Of a stretch of DNA of 64,000 nucleotides, positions 33,841-42,706 are shown piece after piece (position 1 is the stretch's first letter; the number at the start of each line of letters is the position of its first letter). The stretch is from Streptomyces sp. NBC_00464. Its GTDB lineage: Bacteria; Actinomycetota; Actinomycetes; Streptomycetales; Streptomycetaceae. The position numbers were made by a program, and so were the translations under genes. The stretch is from the NCBI RefSeq assembly GCF_036013915.1, contig NZ_CP107899.1:806001-870000 (forward strand), read 5' to 3'. Under the pieces are notes generated by a model. The model saw nothing but the letters and a program-made list of their open reading frames with translations. It had not been told where the DNA came from and ran no database searches.

Positions 33841-34683
33841 GTGCCGGAATCGGTCGATGCGGTCGAGATGCAAGCGGCGCTGCTGCGGCTGCGCCGGACG
33901 AGCGGGCTGCCCGTGGCCTTCGGCGGGCTGCTCTCCGACACCCGCCACGCCCGGATCGCGGAGCTGAACGGGGCGCAGACCACGGCCCTGCGCGGGCTCG
34001 TGATCTCGGCCGGCAGCGGTCTGGGCGGCAAGTCGATCGCGTTGTCGCGCCCGTGTGCGGTGACCGACTACCACTCCTCGCGCCACATCAGCCACGAGTA
34101 CGACACGGCGGTGGCGGCGGAGGGCCTGCGTTCGGTGGTCGCCGTGCCCGTCGTCGTACGCCGCAAGGTGCGGGGAGTGCTGTACGGGGCGCTGCGCGAG
34201 CCCCTCACCCTCGGGGACCGTACGTTCGACGCGGCGGTCGCGGCGGCCCGCGACGTGGAGCAGGCGCTGGCCGTCCGGGACGAGGTGCAGCAGCTGCTCG
34301 CCGTGACCCGGGACGAGGTCACCGACCCCCGGGCCGTGCCCGGGGCGTGGGAGGACGTCCGGGAGGCGCACCGCGAGCTGCGCGCCCTCGCGCCGAAGGT
34401 CCTCGACCCGGCGCTGCGCGACGAGTTGCTCGCGGTGTGCGGGCGGCTCGCCGCGGCGGCGGGTGCCCGGGTGCCCAGGGCGCGAGGGTTCCAGCTGGCG
34501 CCGCGCGAGGTCGATGTCCTCGCCTGTGTCGCCTCGGGCGCGACGAACGCGGTGGCGGCGGACCGGCTCGGGCTGCGGCCGGAGACCGTGAAGGGCTATC
34601 TGCGCTCCGCGATGCGGAAGCTGGGTGCGCACACCCGGCTGGAAGCGGTCGTCGCGGCCCGGCGGGCGGGGCTGCTGCCCTAG
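33841..34683 (+). CDS. GAF-like/LuxR-type HTH transcriptional regulator
   Basis: About 280 residues. I favour GTG 33841, with GGAGAGG at 7 nt; a longer frame from GTG 33760 is possible and would be leaderless. Residues ~20-150 form a GAF-like sensor (LRRTSGLPVAFGGLLSD...GLRSVVAVPVVVRRKVRGVLYGALREPLTLGD). The last ~60 residues are a LuxR-type helix-turn-helix (LAPREVDVLACVASGATNAVAADRLGLRPETVKGYLRSAMRKLGAHTR). It is divergent from the acyl-CoA ligase pair and probably regulates it; the ligand may be an acyl or aromatic compound, by inference. Confidence 0.82.
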   Translation: MPESVDAVEMQAALLRLRRTSGLPVAFGGLLSDTRHARIAELNGAQTTALRGLVISAGSGLGGKSIALSRPCAVTDYHSSRHISHEYDTAVAAEGLRSVVAVPVVVRRKVRGVLYGALREPLTLGDRTFDAAVAAARDVEQALAVRDEVQQLLAVTRDEVTDPRAVPGAWEDVREAHRELRALAPKVLDPALRDELLAVCGRLAAAAGARVPRARGFQLAPREVDVLACVASGATNAVAADRLGLRPETVKGYLRSAMRKLGAHTRLEAVVAARRAGLLP

Positions 34684-34685
34684 GT

Positions 34686-35840
34686 TCAGCGGTCGAAGTC
34701 GATGAATGAGGCGAAGCGGACGTCACCTCCGTTGCCGTCGGTGGTCGCCTTCGTCATCACGGAGAGCATGGCCACGGCCTCGTCCGTGACCTCGTCCCGC
34801 TCGGCTGTGGTGAACGGGCGGAGCTCCTGGACGGTGACGGTCGTCGGCGCACCGCCCCGGCCTTCCTCCAGCCGCCAGATCGCGGCGAGGAAACCGTCGG
34901 CCAGCACGCTGCCGTACGACTGGTTCCCCACCCCGTTGCGTCCCTTGAAGGGGGGCGGGATGACACGGGTCCGGTCCGCGTGGCCGAGCAGGACGTTGTC
35001 GAACTCGGGCAGGAAGCGCGGCGGTGCGGGGGTGTCCTCGGCGGGGCGCGGGGCGTCGGGCAGGTCGAAGAGCTCGATGCCGTTCTCGTCCCGGAAGGTG
35101 GCCAGCTGCGGGCGGAGCCGCTCGAAGACCTCCCGCATCCGGGTCAGCCCGGCCCAGGACTGCATGTCCTTGACCGAAGCGGGTCCGAAGGCGGCGAGGT
35201 AGCGCAGCACGGTGGCGTCGGGCGCCGGGGCCGGTTCGGAGGGTCTCCCGAGCCAGTGTTCCGCGGTGGTCAGCGCGACCTGACCGCTCTTCTCCCACAC
35301 GCCGCGCGGGGTGATCTGAACGAGCGGCAGCAGACAGCGGGCGGCCGTGCTCAGCGCCTGCGGGTCCGCGTCGGGCCACTCGGCGAGGAGCCGTTCGCGG
35401 ATCTCCTTCGGGGTGCGGGGCGACTCCTCGACGTACGTCCTGCTGAGGTCCCTGAGCCGGTCCAGGTCCACGCCCACGAGCCCCTTCCGGAACATCCTGA
35501 GCTCCCGGTCGCGGGCCTCCTGCACGAGGGGGCGCAGGGTCAGGGCGTCGTCGGCGGTGTGGGTGTGGATGGTGGAGCGCAGGGTGACGATGCGGACGAC
35601 GTCGCGCGACTCCATCAGCCCGGCGAGCTCGGCAGGCTCGAAGCCCTCCAGCCGGGCGAGCAGCTGGAAGTACGGGGGCCTGGTGTTCTGCGCCTGGAGG
35701 CCGACGAGGTGGCGGACGGCGTCCTCGGCACTCATCGCGGCACGGCGGAGCAGGAGTTGGCGCTCCAGGGTCGCGCGCCCCAGCGCCCGCGGCGAGAGCA
35801 CGGCGGGCTGGACGGCGGCGGGCTTCTTCTTCACGGCCAT
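34686..35840 (-). CDS. HTH_42 (AlkZ-like) family DNA-binding/glycosylase protein
   Basis: 384-residue protein of the winged-helix DNA-binding (HTH_42) superfamily. Members include AlkZ/YcaQ DNA glycosylases that unhook interstrand crosslinks. The catalytic signature of that family, Gln-x-Gln, is present as GLQAQNTRPPYFQL near residue 50, and the VTLRSTIHTHTADDALTL strand follows. The C-terminal FLPEFDNVLLGHADRTRVIP is typical. Repair activity is plausible given the intact QAQ, but many family members are uncharacterised. ATG 35840 lacks a clear ribosome binding site. Confidence 0.78.
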   Translation of the reverse strand: MAVKKKPAAVQPAVLSPRALGRATLERQLLLRRAAMSAEDAVRHLVGLQAQNTRPPYFQLLARLEGFEPAELAGLMESRDVVRIVTLRSTIHTHTADDALTLRPLVQEARDRELRMFRKGLVGVDLDRLRDLSRTYVEESPRTPKEIRERLLAEWPDADPQALSTAARCLLPLVQITPRGVWEKSGQVALTTAEHWLGRPSEPAPAPDATVLRYLAAFGPASVKDMQSWAGLTRMREVFERLRPQLATFRDENGIELFDLPDAPRPAEDTPAPPRFLPEFDNVLLGHADRTRVIPPPFKGRNGVGNQSYGSVLADGFLAAIWRLEEGRGGAPTTVTVQELRPFTTAERDEVTDEAVAMLSVMTKATTDGNGGDVRFASFIDFDR

Positions 35841-35894
35841 GGACGGCACGCTACGCGGCCATGCGGTCAGATCCTGTCCTGATGGCACGAATCC

Positions 35895-35991
35895 TTCGCC
35901 GACACCACTCCGCCATGCCCGGCTGATTCGCCGACACGTACTCGCCCACGCCCGGCTCCTTCGCCGACACGTGCTCCGCCATGCCGCTGCT
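35895..35991. repeat. 33-bp imperfect tandem repeat, three copies
   Basis: TTCGCCGACAC-led units begin at 35895, 35927 and 35960, each ending in CGCCCGGCT-like sequence, in the gap between divergent genes. On the minus strand they read as an 11-residue repeat (AEHVSAKEPG / GEYVSANQPG) within a 43-codon frame. I do not call a gene there. Confidence 0.6.
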
Positions 35992-36036
35992 CGGCGGGAT
36001 CCCGGATTGCGTGCCGGGCACCCGCATCATGGACCG

Positions 36037-36918
36037 GTGATCAGCGTCCTGTTCGCCGTCCTGACCGCGCTCAGCAACGGCGCGGCCTCTGTCCTGCAAC
36101 GCCGAGCCGCGAGCACGGCCCCCGACAGCCAGTCGATGCGGCTGTCGTTGATCGGCCATCTGCTCCGCCAGAAGGTGTGGCTGGCCGGCATCGGACTGGT
36201 GATCGTCGCGGCCGTGTGCCAGGCCGTGGCGCTGGCCACCGGGCCGATCGCGGTGGTACAGCCGATCTTCGTGATCGAGCTGCCGGCGACGCTCCTGATG
36301 GCGAGCTTCGTGATGCGGGTGCGGCTGCCCCGGCCCGTGTGGTTCGGGGTGGCCGCCATGACGTCGGGCCTGGCCCTCGGCATGGCGTCGGCCGCTCCGG
36401 GCGGCGGCAGTGCCACGGTGCACGGGGCGGCGTGGGTTCCGGCCCTGATCCTGACGGGCCTGTTCGAGGCGGTCCTCATCGCGGGCGCCCTCGCCACCCG
36501 TGGCAATCCCCGGGCGGCGCTGCTGGGGCTGGCCGCCGCGTGTGCGTACGCGCTCACCGCCGCCCTGATGAAGGACGCCATGGCCCGGCTCGACAACGGG
36601 GGCGGAGCGGCGGCGCTGTTCACGTCCTGGCAGCTCTACGCCATGGCCGCGGCGGGGGTAGGCGCGCTGTTCCTCCTCCAGAACGCGCTGCAGGCGGGCA
36701 CGCTGGTCGCTGTCCAGCCGTGTCTGACCCTGGGCGACGCCCTGATCAGCATCCTGTACGGGGTGACCCTGTTCGGCGAGGACCTGCGCACCGGCTGGTG
36801 GGTGCTCCCGGAGCTGCTGGCGCTCGGCCTGATCGCCGCGGGCTGCATGGAACTGGCGCGCTCGCCGCTGGCTTCCGGGGACGCGACAGCCCCGGCCCGT
36901 GAGCGGCGGGTGGACTGA
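36037..36918 (+). CDS. DMT-superfamily (NIPA/EamA-like) membrane transporter
   Basis: 293-residue integral membrane protein with about nine to ten hydrophobic segments. The start VLFAVLTALSNGAASVLQRRAA, the repeat VCQAVALATGPIAVVQPIFVIELPATLL and the mirrored LQNALQAGTLVAVQPCLTLGDALISILYGV are typical of actinobacterial DMT-type transporters related to NIPA magnesium transporters and small-molecule exporters. GTG 36037 is the apparent start; no strong ribosome binding site is visible. Substrate unknown. Confidence 0.82.
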   Translation: MISVLFAVLTALSNGAASVLQRRAASTAPDSQSMRLSLIGHLLRQKVWLAGIGLVIVAAVCQAVALATGPIAVVQPIFVIELPATLLMASFVMRVRLPRPVWFGVAAMTSGLALGMASAAPGGGSATVHGAAWVPALILTGLFEAVLIAGALATRGNPRAALLGLAAACAYALTAALMKDAMARLDNGGGAAALFTSWQLYAMAAAGVGALFLLQNALQAGTLVAVQPCLTLGDALISILYGVTLFGEDLRTGWWVLPELLALGLIAAGCMELARSPLASGDATAPARERRVD

Positions 36919-36965
36919 ATCGCCGCATGGGGGGCCGGGGCCGGGCGCCTGCCAGGGGCGGGCGG

Positions 36966-37550
36966 CTACTTGCTGACCGCGAAGCGCATCAGGGCCTGCT
37001 CGTCGCCCTGCTTGATCTTCCCCGTCTCGTTGATCACCTCAAGCTTCCAGCTTCCGCCGACGCGGAACGCCTTGGCCACGGCGCAGCCGTTGTCGTTGCT
37101 GAGCAGGCTCGGCCAGATGTCCGCGACCTGCTGGGTGGTGCCACCCGTCGCGTCGTACACCTTGAAGCTGATGTTGCGCGCGCTCTGGAAGGAGCTGTGC
37201 TTCTTGTACGCGGCGGCGATGAAGACGACCGACGTGATGTTGCCCGGGACCCTGGCGAAGTCGACGGTCACGGTCTCGTCGTCGCCGTCACCGTGCCCGG
37301 TCTGGTTGTCGCCGCTGTGCTGCAGCGAGCCGTTGCCCAGCGGGTCCAGGGAGTCCAGTCCGGCCAGCCGCACGGGCTCCGCGCCCTGCATCGCGATGGC
37401 GATCAGGTCGAGGTCGGTGCCCTTCTTCTGACGAAGCTTCCCCATCAGCCCGCCACTGGCTCCGACCGTGGGGTCCCAGGACACCCCGATGGACAGGTGG
37501 GTCACCCCGTCCAGATCCGCCGGGCCGTCTTCCTTCTTCAACGTGATCAT
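36966..37550 (-). CDS. TerD-family stress protein
   Basis: 194-residue cytoplasmic protein of the TerD/TerE/CABP1 family. ITLKKEDGPADLDGVTHLSIGVSWDP is the N-terminal signature. DLDLIAIAMQG, the acidic Ca2+-binding loop GDGDDETVTVDFARVPGNITSVVF and the INDQ-like C terminus are present. Family members bind calcium and are linked to tellurite/oxidative stress and development in Streptomyces. The ATG at 37550 has GAGGA at 6 nt. Monocistronic by spacing. Confidence 0.92.
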   Translation of the reverse strand: MITLKKEDGPADLDGVTHLSIGVSWDPTVGASGGLMGKLRQKKGTDLDLIAIAMQGAEPVRLAGLDSLDPLGNGSLQHSGDNQTGHGDGDDETVTVDFARVPGNITSVVFIAAAYKKHSSFQSARNISFKVYDATGGTTQQVADIWPSLLSNDNGCAVAKAFRVGGSWKLEVINETGKIKQGDEQALMRFAVSK

Positions 37551-37651
37551 GCGTGATCCTCTTCGTGGCGAGTTTCCTACAGGTTGAGTGTGCCTGGTGT
37601 CTTCCGCAGGCAGCCCACCAGGGGCAAAATTTCGACCAAGTGTTTGACGAC

Positions 37652-38917
37652 TCAAACCGAATTGTCCTGCGTCGGCACGATGTGATCGCAGGCTTCCTCG
37701 TGATAAAGGTCCGCCGTCTCCACAACGCCCCGAGCACACAGCGCCTCGATGTCGGAGCGGCTGCGGCCCAGGTCGGCGAGGATCTGCCCGGTGTGCCGGC
37801 CCGCCGCGGGTACCGGGTCCATCCGCGGGCCGACGCCGCCGAGGTCCACCGGTGGCAGGAGTGCCTGTACGGGGCCGGGGGCGCCGGGCACGGAGATATC
37901 GCGCCAGCGGTCGCGCTCGGTGAGCGCGGGGTGGTCGAGGAATTCCATGACGGAGTTCACGCCGGCGTTGGCGATGGCCGCCCGGTCCAGGAGGTCCATG
38001 GCCTCCGCGCTGCCGAGGTCCGCGAACCGTGCGGCCACGATGGCGTTGAGCTCCTCGCGGTGCGCGACCCGGTCGGAGCCGGTGACGAACCGGGGGTCGT
38101 CGACGAGTCCGGGCCGGCCGAGGACGGTGCCGCACAGGGCCTCCCACTCGCGCTCGTTCTGGATGGAGAGCATCACGTCCTTGCCGTCGGCGGCGGTGAA
38201 GGGGCCGTACGGCGCGATCGTGGCGTGCTGCGCACCGATCCGCGGGGGCTGGGTCCCGCCGTAGCGCGTGTAGTACGCGGGCTGGCTCATCCACTCGGCG
38301 AGGGCGTCGAAGAGGGAGACCTCGACCGTGGGGGCCCGGCCGGTGGTGGCCCGGGTGAAGAGGGCGGACAGGATGCCGCTGTAGGCGTACATCCCGCCGG
38401 CGATGTCCGCGACGGAGATCCCCGAGCGCGCGGGCTCGTCGGGTGAGCCCGTGATCGACAGCAGCCCGGTCTGGCACTGCACCAGGAGGTCGTACGCCTT
38501 GCGTCCGGACCACGATCCGCTGGTGCCGTAGCCGCTGACCGTGCAGGTGATGAGGGAGGGATGCCGGGCCTGGAGGGCCGCGGCGCCGAGACCCATCCGG
38601 TCCGCCGCTCCGGGCGCGAGATTCTGCACGAACACATCGGCTCCGGCGATGAGTTCATCGAGGATCTCGCGCCCCTCCGGCGCCTTGACGTCCAGGGTCA
38701 GGGACTCCTTGGAGCGGTTGAGCCAGACGAAGTAGCTGGCCTGGCCGTGCACGGTGGTGTCGTAGCGGCGGGCGAAGTCACCGCCGCCGGGACGCTCGAC
38801 CTTGATGACGCGGGCGCCGAGGTCGGCCAGCTGACGGGTGGCGAAGGGCGCGGCGACGGCCTGTTCCAGGCTGACGACGGTGATGCCCGCGAGCGGGAGC
38901 GGAAACGGTTCGGTCAT
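37652..38917 (-). CDS. CaiB/BaiF-type (class III) CoA-transferase
   Basis: 421-residue enzyme transferring CoA between carboxylic acids. N-terminal LAGITVVSLEQAVAAPFATRQLADLGARVIKVERPGGGDFAR is the family opening. The catalytic Asp lies in SVADIAGGMYAYSGI near residue 170, and EVSLFDALAEWMSQP follows. Typical length. CoA acceptor unknown; other acyl-CoA genes lie 4-6 kb away but not in the same operon. Confidence 0.9.
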   Translation of the reverse strand: MTEPFPLPLAGITVVSLEQAVAAPFATRQLADLGARVIKVERPGGGDFARRYDTTVHGQASYFVWLNRSKESLTLDVKAPEGREILDELIAGADVFVQNLAPGAADRMGLGAAALQARHPSLITCTVSGYGTSGSWSGRKAYDLLVQCQTGLLSITGSPDEPARSGISVADIAGGMYAYSGILSALFTRATTGRAPTVEVSLFDALAEWMSQPAYYTRYGGTQPPRIGAQHATIAPYGPFTAADGKDVMLSIQNEREWEALCGTVLGRPGLVDDPRFVTGSDRVAHREELNAIVAARFADLGSAEAMDLLDRAAIANAGVNSVMEFLDHPALTERDRWRDISVPGAPGPVQALLPPVDLGGVGPRMDPVPAAGRHTGQILADLGRSRSDIEALCARGVVETADLYHEEACDHIVPTQDNSV

Positions 38918-38971
38918 GCGCCCATACTCCCGGGGCGGTCACCGCGGGAGGATGCGGCCGGCCCGGCCGGC

Positions 38972-39202
38972 TCAGACGGTCGGCTCCGGCACCACCAGTG
39001 GCGTACCGAGGAGCTGATGCCCGCCGCTGGCGAGCATGCGCACCTCTCCGCGCTCGCTGATCTCCGCGCGGACGATCCCGGTCTCGTCCTCGTAGACCGG
39101 GTATCCGCCCGCCCCGGACTGCGCGGTCCGCCGGACGGTCACCGTGTCGTCCTCCACGGCGGACGACTGAAACACCAGCTGATAGCTCTCCGGGTACTCC
39201 AT
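38972..39202 (-). CDS. Small conserved actinobacterial protein (DUF6296-like)
   Basis: 76-residue protein starting MEYPESYQLVFQSSAVEDD, from ATG 39202 with GGAGAGG 5 nt upstream. It appears to be a small beta-rich fold (DTVTVRRTAQSGAGGYPVYEDETGIVRAEISERGE). I associate it tentatively with the DUF6296 group from Streptomyces; no function known. Confidence 0.6.
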   Translation of the reverse strand: MEYPESYQLVFQSSAVEDDTVTVRRTAQSGAGGYPVYEDETGIVRAEISERGEVRMLASGGHQLLGTPLVVPEPTV

Positions 39203-39480
39203 GACGGCCTCTCCACGACGGCCTTCGGAAGGACGGTGCGGGCCGGGCTGCGAACGGGCTTCGCCTGCCGCGACACCCGCCCGTCCGGCCTGCACCTTCC
39301 ATGGTCTCGCACACCGGCCGTCCCCGCCCGTGCACGGCCGCACGGTGCGAGCCCCGGCCCCGGCTGCCTATCCTGAAGGGGTACGGGAAGTTCCAAGGCA
39401 ATCGGGCCGGTACGGCCCTTTGCTCCCGCGTCGTACGGCAGGCATGGCCCGGGATCCCCGACACCGGGAAGGGAAACGTC

Positions 39481-39933
39481 ATGGAAGGTGCCGACCGGGG
39501 CGACGATGTGTACCAGCCCCAGCAGCCGGAGGCCTCCGACCCCGTCGAGCAGCTCGACGCGGCGGACACCCTCGACAACCGGCAGCTCGCCGACGTCCTG
39601 GACGAGGGGTACTCGCCTCCCGAACGGCCATGGGCCGTGGAGGACCGGGGCACCACCGGGTCCGAGCAGCTCAGCGGGGAGACGCTGGACGGCCGGCTGG
39701 CCAGGGAGCTGCCCGAGACCGCCGATCGGTCCGGCGACGACGAGGGCGACCTGTCCGACGGGGACGGAGAGCCCCGGGACGCGGAGGTCGGGGACGTCCG
39801 CGCCGGACGGCTCACCCGCGAACTGGACCTGGACGAGCCGGACAGCATGGCCGGCGAGGACGTCGGGATCGACGGGGCGGCGGCGTCCGCCGAGGAGGCG
39901 GCCATGCACGTCATTCCGGACGCGCAGCCGTAG
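39481..39933 (+). CDS. DUF5709-type acidic protein
   Basis: 150-residue, strongly acidic, probably disordered cytoplasmic protein. It carries the actinobacterial DUF5709 pattern: QLDAADTLDNRQLADVLDEGYSPPERPWAVED, then a degenerate repeat of ETLDGRLARELPE and GRLTRELDLDEPDSMAGEDVGIDGAAASAEEAAMH. ATG 39481 follows GGAAGGGAAA. Function unknown. The 278 nt upstream hold no gene that I can support. Confidence 0.75.
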   Translation: MEGADRGDDVYQPQQPEASDPVEQLDAADTLDNRQLADVLDEGYSPPERPWAVEDRGTTGSEQLSGETLDGRLARELPETADRSGDDEGDLSDGDGEPRDAEVGDVRAGRLTRELDLDEPDSMAGEDVGIDGAAASAEEAAMHVIPDAQP

Positions 39934-40066
39934 GGCCTCTGCCGGGACCGCCTCCGCCGCCCTTACCCCGGAGGTAATCGACGCCCTCCGCCCCGTGCGA
40001 CATCGTGTTCCTCACCAGCACAGCGCTCCCGGCCCAGCGGCCGGAGCCGAGGGAGAGGACCGCACG

Positions 40067-40435
40067 ATGACCGCATACGACGAGGCCGTCCAGCGCTACT
40101 TCGCCGCGTGGAACGCCGCCACCCCCGAGGAGCTGGAGAAGGCCGTCGCCGCGGCGTTCACCGAGGACGCCACGTACACCGACCCGCTGGCCGACGTACG
40201 AGGGCACGAGGCGCTGGCCGCCGCGATCAGCGGCGCACAGCAGCAGTTCCCCGGGTTCTCCTTCCGGCCGGCCGGGGCGGTGGACGGGCATCACGCCCTC
40301 GCCCGCTTCGGCTGGGAGCTGGTCGCCGCGGCCGACGGCTCGGCGCCCGTCGCCGGCTCGGACGTGATCACTCTCGCCGATGACGGGCGGATCAGCTCGG
40401 TCAGCGGCTTCCTGGACCGCGTGCCGGTGTCCTGA
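40067..40435 (+). CDS. NTF2/SnoaL-like small protein
   Basis: 122-residue SnoaL-like/NTF2-fold protein. VQRYFAAWNAATPEELEKAVAAAFTEDATYTDPLADVRGHEALAAAIS is the typical N-terminal half, with the conserved acid in YTDPL, and the C-terminal GRISSVSGFLD strand closes the cone. GGGAGAGGA stands 7 nt before the ATG. Such proteins are isomerases, cyclases or ligand binders; no partner is visible here. Confidence 0.82.
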   Translation: MTAYDEAVQRYFAAWNAATPEELEKAVAAAFTEDATYTDPLADVRGHEALAAAISGAQQQFPGFSFRPAGAVDGHHALARFGWELVAAADGSAPVAGSDVITLADDGRISSVSGFLDRVPVS

Positions 40436-40530
40436 CTGCGCACCCGGGAGCGGACGGCGGTGCAGCGCCGGGTCGGTGCTCCAGCACGAAGGCCAGTGCG
40501 AGCGGTACGGGAGTCAGCCCGGCCTCGTCG

Positions 40531-41916
40531 TCACCGGGCCTCCGCCAGGCCGATGCCGAAGTGCCCCTCGCTGCGGTCGACGGTCTCGAACAGCCGGTTG
40601 GCGGGCCTCGGCAGCCCGTAGTGCCCGCGCAGGGTGCTCGCGGTGTACTCGGTACGGAACAGGCCGCGTTCCTGGAGGATCGGCACCACCCGGTCGACGA
40701 AGACCTCCAGGCCGGAGGGGAGGACGGCGGGCATGATGTTGAAACCGTCGGCGGCCCCGCTGTCGTACCACTGCTCGATGGTGTCGGCGACCTGCTCGGC
40801 GGTTCCGGCGAAGGTGCGGTGGCCGCGGCCGCCACCGAGCCGGCCGATCAGCTGACGTACGGTCAGCTTCTCGCGCCTGGCCAGCTCCACGATGAGCGTG
40901 TAGCGGCTCTTGGCACCCTCGATCTCGTCCTCGGTGGGGATGTCATCGGGGAGTTGTGCGTCGAGGTCCAGGTCGTCCGGGGCGATCCTCAGCGTCCGGG
41001 CGAGCTGGCGCTTGGCGTACTCGGGGACGATGAGGCCCTCCAGCTCGGCGTCCAGCGCCAGCGCCTCGGCCTCGGTGTCGCCGATGACGGGCACGATGCC
41101 GGGCAGGATCTTGATGCCTTCGGGGCTGCGGCCGATGACCTCGGCGCGCTGCTTGACGTCCTTGTAGAAGGCGATGCCTTCCTCCAGGGTCTGCTGGGCG
41201 GTGAACACCGCCTCCGCGTAGCGGGCCGCGAAGTCCTTGCCGTCCTCGCTCGATCCGGCCTGTACGAGCAACGGATATCCCTGCGGGGGCCGTTGCACGT
41301 TGAGCGGGCCGTCGACGCGGAAGAACTCGCCGTTGTGCTCGATCTTCCGTACGCGGTCGGCCAGGGCGTGGACGCCGCGTTCCTTGTCGGCGATCACGGC
41401 GTCGTCGGCCCAGCTGTCCCAGAGCTTGGTGGAGACCTCGACGAACTCGCCGGCCCGGCGGTAGCGGTCGTGGTGCAGCGGGGTGTCGTCGAGGCCGAAG
41501 TTGCGGGCCGCGTCGGCCCCCGCGGTGGTGACGATGTTCCAGCCGGCCCGGCCGCCGGAGACATGGTCCAGCGAGGCGAACCGGCGGGCCAGGTTGTACG
41601 GCTCGTTGTAGCTGGTGGACGCGGTGGCGATGAGGCCGATGCGCTCGGTGGCCCCGGCGAGCGCGGTGAGCAGGACGGTGGGCTCCAGCTTGGCGGCGGG
41701 CCGCCGGCCGGGGTCGCCCATCAGGACGGGGCTGTCGGCGAGGAACAGCGAGTCCAGCCGGCCGCGTTCGGCGATCCGGGCGAGGTTCTTGTAGTGCTCG
41801 ATGTCGGAGTCGGCCCCGGCCGGGCTGCCGGGCAGCCGCCAGGACGCCTCGTGGTGGCCGGTGGACATCAGGAACGCGTTGAGGTGCAACTGCTTGCGGT
41901 CAGGCGTGCGGGACAT
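40531..41916 (-). CDS. LLM flavin-dependent monooxygenase (NtaA/DszA/SnaA type)
   Basis: 461-residue FMNH2-dependent monooxygenase of the two-component NtaA/SnaA/DszA/DmoA family. Signatures: LHLNAFLMSTGHHEASWRLP, ARIAERGRLDSLFLADSP, STSYNEPYNLARRFASLDHVSGGRAGWNIVTT and YPLLVQAGSSEDGKDFAARYAE. It is the last gene of a sulfonate-type operon and needs reduced flavin, which the flavin reductase encoded at the other end can supply. The probable role is C-S bond cleavage of an organosulfur compound. It overlaps the ssuB gene by 17 nt. Confidence 0.9.
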   Translation of the reverse strand: MSRTPDRKQLHLNAFLMSTGHHEASWRLPGSPAGADSDIEHYKNLARIAERGRLDSLFLADSPVLMGDPGRRPAAKLEPTVLLTALAGATERIGLIATASTSYNEPYNLARRFASLDHVSGGRAGWNIVTTAGADAARNFGLDDTPLHHDRYRRAGEFVEVSTKLWDSWADDAVIADKERGVHALADRVRKIEHNGEFFRVDGPLNVQRPPQGYPLLVQAGSSEDGKDFAARYAEAVFTAQQTLEEGIAFYKDVKQRAEVIGRSPEGIKILPGIVPVIGDTEAEALALDAELEGLIVPEYAKRQLARTLRIAPDDLDLDAQLPDDIPTEDEIEGAKSRYTLIVELARREKLTVRQLIGRLGGGRGHRTFAGTAEQVADTIEQWYDSGAADGFNIMPAVLPSGLEVFVDRVVPILQERGLFRTEYTASTLRGHYGLPRPANRLFETVDRSEGHFGIGLAEAR

Positions 41917-42706
41917 GGGATTCCTTCGCTTCGGCAGGGGTCTGGGGCTGGGGCACGCCGAGGGCGGTGAGCAGCGTGTCGCGGTACTCCTGGAACCGGG
42001 GGTCCCGGCGGGAGCGCGGGGTGGGCAGGTCGACGACGAGGTCGACGGAGATCCGTCCGTCCTCCAGGACGAGGACCCGGTCGGCGAGTTCGACGGCCTC
42101 GTCGACGTCGTGCGTGACCAGGAGGACCGCGGGGCGGTGGCGTTCGTACAGTTCCCGCAGCAGGTCGTGCATCTTGATCCGGGTCAGTGCGTCCAGGGCG
42201 CCGAACGGCTCGTCCGCCAGGAGGAGTTCGGGTTCCCGGACCAGGGCGCGGGCCAGCGCGGCGCGCTGCTGCTCACCGCCGGAGAGCTCGTGCGGCCAGG
42301 ACCGGTCGCGGCCCTCCAGGCCGACCTCGGCCAGTGCGGTGAGACCGCGTTCGCGGGTCCTGGGGCCGCGCAGCCCGAGGATCACGTTGTCGATGATCCG
42401 GAGCCAGGGCAGCAGCCGGGAGTCCTGGAAGGAGAGCGACACCCGGTCGGGGACCGTGAGTTCACCGGAGCCCTCGACGGTGTGGTCGAGCCGGGCGACG
42501 GCCCGCAGCAGCGTGGACTTGCCGGAGCCGCTGCGGCCGAGCAGGGCGGTGAACTCGCCCGGCGCCACGGTGAGATCGAGTTCCTTGAGGATGTCGCGGT
42601 CACCGAACCGGCGGACCAGCTTCCCGGTGCGGATGGCCGGGCGCTCCGCGACCGCCGTCGTACCGGCCCCGTGGGCGGGGTTCAGCCCGCCAGAGTGCGT
42701 CGCCAT
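41900..42706 (-). CDS. ssuB: Sulfonate ABC transporter ATP-binding protein
   Basis: 268-residue ATPase subunit of an aliphatic sulfonate/taurine/nitrate-type importer. Walker A is GRSGSGKST, the Q-loop SFQDSRLLPW is typical of SsuB, the ABC signature LSGGEQQR, Walker B LLLADEPFGALD, and the H-loop His lies in VTHDVDEAV. ATG 42706 overlaps the permease gene by 25 nt. The C-terminal tail (TPAEAKESH) is somewhat longer than typical. Confidence 0.92.
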   Translation of the reverse strand: MATHSGGLNPAHGAGTTAVAERPAIRTGKLVRRFGDRDILKELDLTVAPGEFTALLGRSGSGKSTLLRAVARLDHTVEGSGELTVPDRVSLSFQDSRLLPWLRIIDNVILGLRGPRTRERGLTALAEVGLEGRDRSWPHELSGGEQQRAALARALVREPELLLADEPFGALDALTRIKMHDLLRELYERHRPAVLLVTHDVDEAVELADRVLVLEDGRISVDLVVDLPTPRSRRDPRFQEYRDTLLTALGVPQPQTPAEAKESHVPHA

